Positions 50,830-53,345 of a stretch of DNA of 53,345 nucleotides are shown one piece after another. Each line of letters opens with the position of its first letter. Position 1 is the first letter of the stretch. The position numbers were made by a program, and so were the translations under genes. The notes under the pieces are model-generated. The model made no database searches. It was not told the DNA's origin and saw only the letters and a list, made by a program, of their open reading frames with translations. Origin of the DNA: Candidatus Buchananbacteria bacterium (GTDB taxonomy: Bacteria > Patescibacteriota > Patescibacteriia > 2-01-FULL-39-33); contig JAUSEE010000039.1 of NCBI GenBank assembly GCA_030650095.1, forward strand, positions 1-53,345. Reading direction: 5' to 3'.

Positions 50830-52206
50830 ATGAAAATATTTATCTTAAATCCATGTTTGTTTACTGGTAAATTAAATAGACTGGCTCGCAAGCGTCAGCC
50901 GCTTAGTTTGGCTTACATTGCCAGCCTACTTAGAACAGAGCATGAAATCAAATTAGTTGATGCTAATGCTATTAATTTAACCCTAGAAGAGACTATTAAA
51001 GAAATTAAGGATTTCAATCCTGATATTTTTATTTTAACCTCTACGCCCATTGATCGTTGGGAAGTGCCGTCTCACAGCCATATCAAACTTTTGATTAGTA
51101 ATTTAGTCGAGATTATTAATAACATCAATATACCTCAGACGATCATAACTGGTTCTCATGGCACGGTGATGCCCGATTGGATTTTGCAAAATAGCCAGAT
51201 TAATTTTGTCGTCAGGGGAGAGCCGGAATTAATTGTCGTAGAATTAGTCCAGGCCCTAGTCAGTGGTAGTGATATCTCTAAGATAGCCGGCATTTCTTAT
51301 TGGCAAGGTAATAAGGTGATAAGTAATCCAGATGCGCCACGCAATGCTAACTTGGATGATTTGCCTTATCCCGCTTATGATTTACTACCCATGGATAAAT
51401 ATCGCTACACCTTTACCGATATTCCACAGCCCTTCGCCTTGATGATGTCTTCGCGTGGTTGTCCCTTTAATTGTATTTACTGTCTTAAAGAAATGATGAA
51501 GGGGCGTTATATTACTCGTACTCCGCAAAATGTGGTTGCAGAAATGAAGTATTTGGCCGAAAAATTTAAAATCAAGGGTATTTATTTTCAGGATTGGGAG
51601 TTTTTAATTGTCAAACAAAGAGTCATAGAAATTTGTGACTTAATAAAAGAAAATAATTTAGATATTAAATGGGGCGGTAATGCCAGAGCGTCTGATGTCA
51701 CAGAAGACGTGGCTCTAAAAATGAAAGAAGCCGGCTGTGTGAGAATTAATATTGGTTTTGAAACTGGTTCGCAAAAGGTGTTAGATATAGCTAAAAAGCA
51801 AATAAAATTATCCGAAGTCAAACATGCTATTAGTGTTTGTAAAAAACTAGGCATTAATATGGGTCTCTATTCTATTTTAAACTTGCCGGGAGAGACCAGG
51901 GAAACCATCAAAGAAACCGAGAAATTTTTAGCCGATAATAATTTAAAGGTGATGTGCGCCGCTAGCTTGCCTGTGCCTTATTTTAAAACTAAGCTGTATG
52001 AAATGTTAAAAGATCAAGAAGGTAAGGATTTTGATTGGGATAATTTGGAAAAATTTGCCGGTAGAGTCGGAGTGGCTCAACCGCCCTGGCTAGCTAAAAT
52101 ATATCGTTTCCATTATAAGTATAAATATGTTATGGGCACTTATTATTTTTTGATGCCCAAATTTTACTTACAATTCCTTAAGTTAATTAAAGCCAAGGTG
52201 TCATGA
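50830..52206 (+). CDS. B12-binding-domain radical SAM protein 4
   Basis: A 458-residue protein. B12-type domain (FILNPCLF, PLSLAYIASLLRT, TSTPIDRWEVPSHSH, ITGSHGTVMPDWI, RGEPELIVVEL), the DDLPYPAYDLLPMDKY linker shared with copy 2, then a radical SAM core with RGCPFNCIYC (Cys211, Cys215, Cys218), FETGSQKVLD and LNLPGETRET. The tail is rich in aromatic residues and may lie on the membrane. Copies 2 and 4 share the PMDKY linker and look more related to each other than to copies 1 and 3. Its stop overlaps the next gene by 4 nt. Confidence 0.87.
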   Translation: MKIFILNPCLFTGKLNRLARKRQPLSLAYIASLLRTEHEIKLVDANAINLTLEETIKEIKDFNPDIFILTSTPIDRWEVPSHSHIKLLISNLVEIINNINIPQTIITGSHGTVMPDWILQNSQINFVVRGEPELIVVELVQALVSGSDISKIAGISYWQGNKVISNPDAPRNANLDDLPYPAYDLLPMDKYRYTFTDIPQPFALMMSSRGCPFNCIYCLKEMMKGRYITRTPQNVVAEMKYLAEKFKIKGIYFQDWEFLIVKQRVIEICDLIKENNLDIKWGGNARASDVTEDVALKMKEAGCVRINIGFETGSQKVLDIAKKQIKLSEVKHAISVCKKLGINMGLYSILNLPGETRETIKETEKFLADNNLKVMCAASLPVPYFKTKLYEMLKDQEGKDFDWDNLEKFAGRVGVAQPPWLAKIYRFHYKYKYVMGTYYFLMPKFYLQFLKLIKAKVS

Positions 52207-53345
52207 AAATAGCGATTTTTTCTTTTGATTTTGACCGGACATATGGTACAGGTAATTTTACCTATGAGTATTGTAATGTGCTTTATAAAAAAGGTATTGA
52301 TTTTGTTCTGTTTCTTCCAAGTGTACCTGGTGATGGCAGATCAACCAGTCGTGAAGATCTACCGTTTAGTGTTAAATATATTTTACCCAGGCCAATATTG
52401 AGTTTTAGGGAATCTAATAGACCAATGTGGATTATTTGGCAATGGTACATTTGGCAATATTTTAAGACCATCGACTTAACTGGCTTTAGTTTGGTTCATT
52501 GTCTTTTTGAATACCCGCTGTCTTTTATGGCTGCACGTTGTGCTAAAAAAAATAAATTGCCATTTATTATGGGGGCGCAAGGGACTTATGCTATAGCACC
52601 TTTAACTCAGTGGCCAGCCAAATATTTACTAAAGTGGTCATATAATCAAGCCAAAGAAATAATTGTTCCTAGCCAGTTTACTAAAGATAAAATTATAGAA
52701 TATGCCAAAAAAGATTATAATATTTCCATTATCCATAATGGAATAGATTTTTCTAAGTTTGAAAATGAGCTTGATATTTCAGAATTAAAGAATAAATATG
52801 CAAATAAAAAAATATTAATCACAGTGGGCAAATTGATTTCTCGCAAGGGCCATGATTTAGTGATCAAGGCTCTAGCTAAAATAAAAGATCAATATCCAGA
52901 TATTAAATATCTAATTATTGGTGATGGGCAGAAAGCAGATTTTCTAAAAAAAATAACAGAAGATTTAAAACTAAACAACCAGGTTGATTTTTTGGGAAGA
53001 ATTGAGCATGATAATATAATAAAATATTTTCATTTGTGTGATATTTATGTGCATACGCCAAAATTTTCTAAAGATTTAAAATTTGAAGGCTTCGGCATAG
53101 TCTATTTGGAAGCTAGCGCTTGCGGCAAGCCTATTGTGGCTTCCGATGCCGGTGGCATTAGGGATGCTGTAATTGATGGCAAAACCGGTTTAATTGCCAG
53201 AAATGAAGATGTTGATGATATTGCAGATAAAATTGTTCAACTTCTAGATAATGACAATTTAAGATTAGAGATGGGTAAAGTTGGCAGGGTTTATGCCAAG
53301 GAACATGATTGGTCGAATATCGTTGATAAATTTATTGATAAATAT
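52203..53345 (+). CDS. Glycosyltransferase family 4, truncated by the window edge
   Basis: An open frame of 381 codons running off the right edge with no stop. It starts at ATG overlapping the preceding stop (ATGA). Seen: the N-terminal KIAIFSFDFDRTYGTGNFTYEY, MGAQGTYA, IIHNGIDFSKF, TVGKLISRKGHDLVIKAL, and FEGFGIVYLEASACGKPIVASD at the donor site, then AVIDGKTGLIARNEDVDDI. It is nearly complete and a regular GT4 member of the operon. The end beyond the window cannot be seen. Confidence 0.88.
   Translation, partial: MKIAIFSFDFDRTYGTGNFTYEYCNVLYKKGIDFVLFLPSVPGDGRSTSREDLPFSVKYILPRPILSFRESNRPMWIIWQWYIWQYFKTIDLTGFSLVHCLFEYPLSFMAARCAKKNKLPFIMGAQGTYAIAPLTQWPAKYLLKWSYNQAKEIIVPSQFTKDKIIEYAKKDYNISIIHNGIDFSKFENELDISELKNKYANKKILITVGKLISRKGHDLVIKALAKIKDQYPDIKYLIIGDGQKADFLKKITEDLKLNNQVDFLGRIEHDNIIKYFHLCDIYVHTPKFSKDLKFEGFGIVYLEASACGKPIVASDAGGIRDAVIDGKTGLIARNEDVDDIADKIVQLLDNDNLRLEMGKVGRVYAKEHDWSNIVDKFIDKY

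Noticed and set aside
1-53345. tRNA, rRNA, CRISPR arrays, insertion sequences
   Set aside because: No cloverleaf, rRNA core, regularly spaced repeats or transposase motif was seen in any spacer or frame.

Overview
The window looks like a chromosomal segment of a Candidate Phyla Radiation (Patescibacteria) bacterium, probably in the Parcubacteria supergroup. The evidence is AT-rich sequence, short intergenic spacers, an S-layer-type surface protein of the kind common in that group, a DUF5667-like protein beside an ECF sigma factor, dispersed TGTCATTGCGAG / TGTCATCCCGAG palindromic repeats, and a large glycan cluster. Ribosomal protein uL1 is present, which argues against the Parcubacteria subgroup reported to have lost it. 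No tRNA, rRNA, CRISPR array or insertion sequence was recognised.

Layout. (1) About 0.3-4.4 kb, minus strand: a deoxynucleotide block with thyX, two thymidylate-kinase-like genes and two paralogous P-loop kinases, interrupted by one methyltransferase. (2) About 4.5-6.7 kb, minus strand: secE-nusG-rplK-rplA with its own promoter and terminator. (3) About 6.9-9.2 kb: a small helix-turn-helix gene whose promoter overlaps a perfect 30-bp palindrome, and divergently an ECF sigma factor plus a membrane-anchored DUF5667-like partner behind a consensus promoter. (4) About 9.2-23.9 kb, plus strand: cell-surface block. It has a 430-bp hairpin-rich leader, a 1230-residue S-layer-like protein, two O-antigen-ligase-type proteins with TPR tails around a membrane-anchored TPR protein, two secreted beta-rich proteins (one carries the same LIK/FQNSP module as the S-layer protein), a secreted lipase-like hydrolase and a small membrane protein. 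(5) About 24-53.3 kb: a glycan biosynthesis region with roughly a dozen glycosyltransferases, four B12-binding-type radical SAM proteins, several methyltransferases, nucleotide-sugar enzymes, an AsnB-type amidotransferase, and a fused aminotransferase-dehydrogenase with its N-acetyltransferase. The cluster runs off the right edge inside a glycosyltransferase.

How the parts may work together (inference): the nucleotide-sugar enzymes supply uronic-acid and amino-sugar donors. The glycosyltransferases build lipid-linked glycans, and methyltransferases, AsnB and the radical SAM proteins may modify them. The Wzy/WaaL-type membrane proteins may then polymerise or transfer the glycan, possibly onto the neighbouring surface proteins. 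No flippase or ABC exporter is visible, so that step must be encoded elsewhere.

The most unusual signals are: the genome's own intergenic repeats translated in frame inside a three-domain glycosyltransferase-methyltransferase-glycosyltransferase protein, one of them exactly at a domain junction; two neighbouring thymidylate-kinase-like proteins with differently altered P-loops; the near-ideal palindromic operator; the structured leader before the S-layer gene; a WbpE-WbpB-like fusion beside a WbpD-like gene; and the density of radical SAM proteins in a surface-glycan locus.
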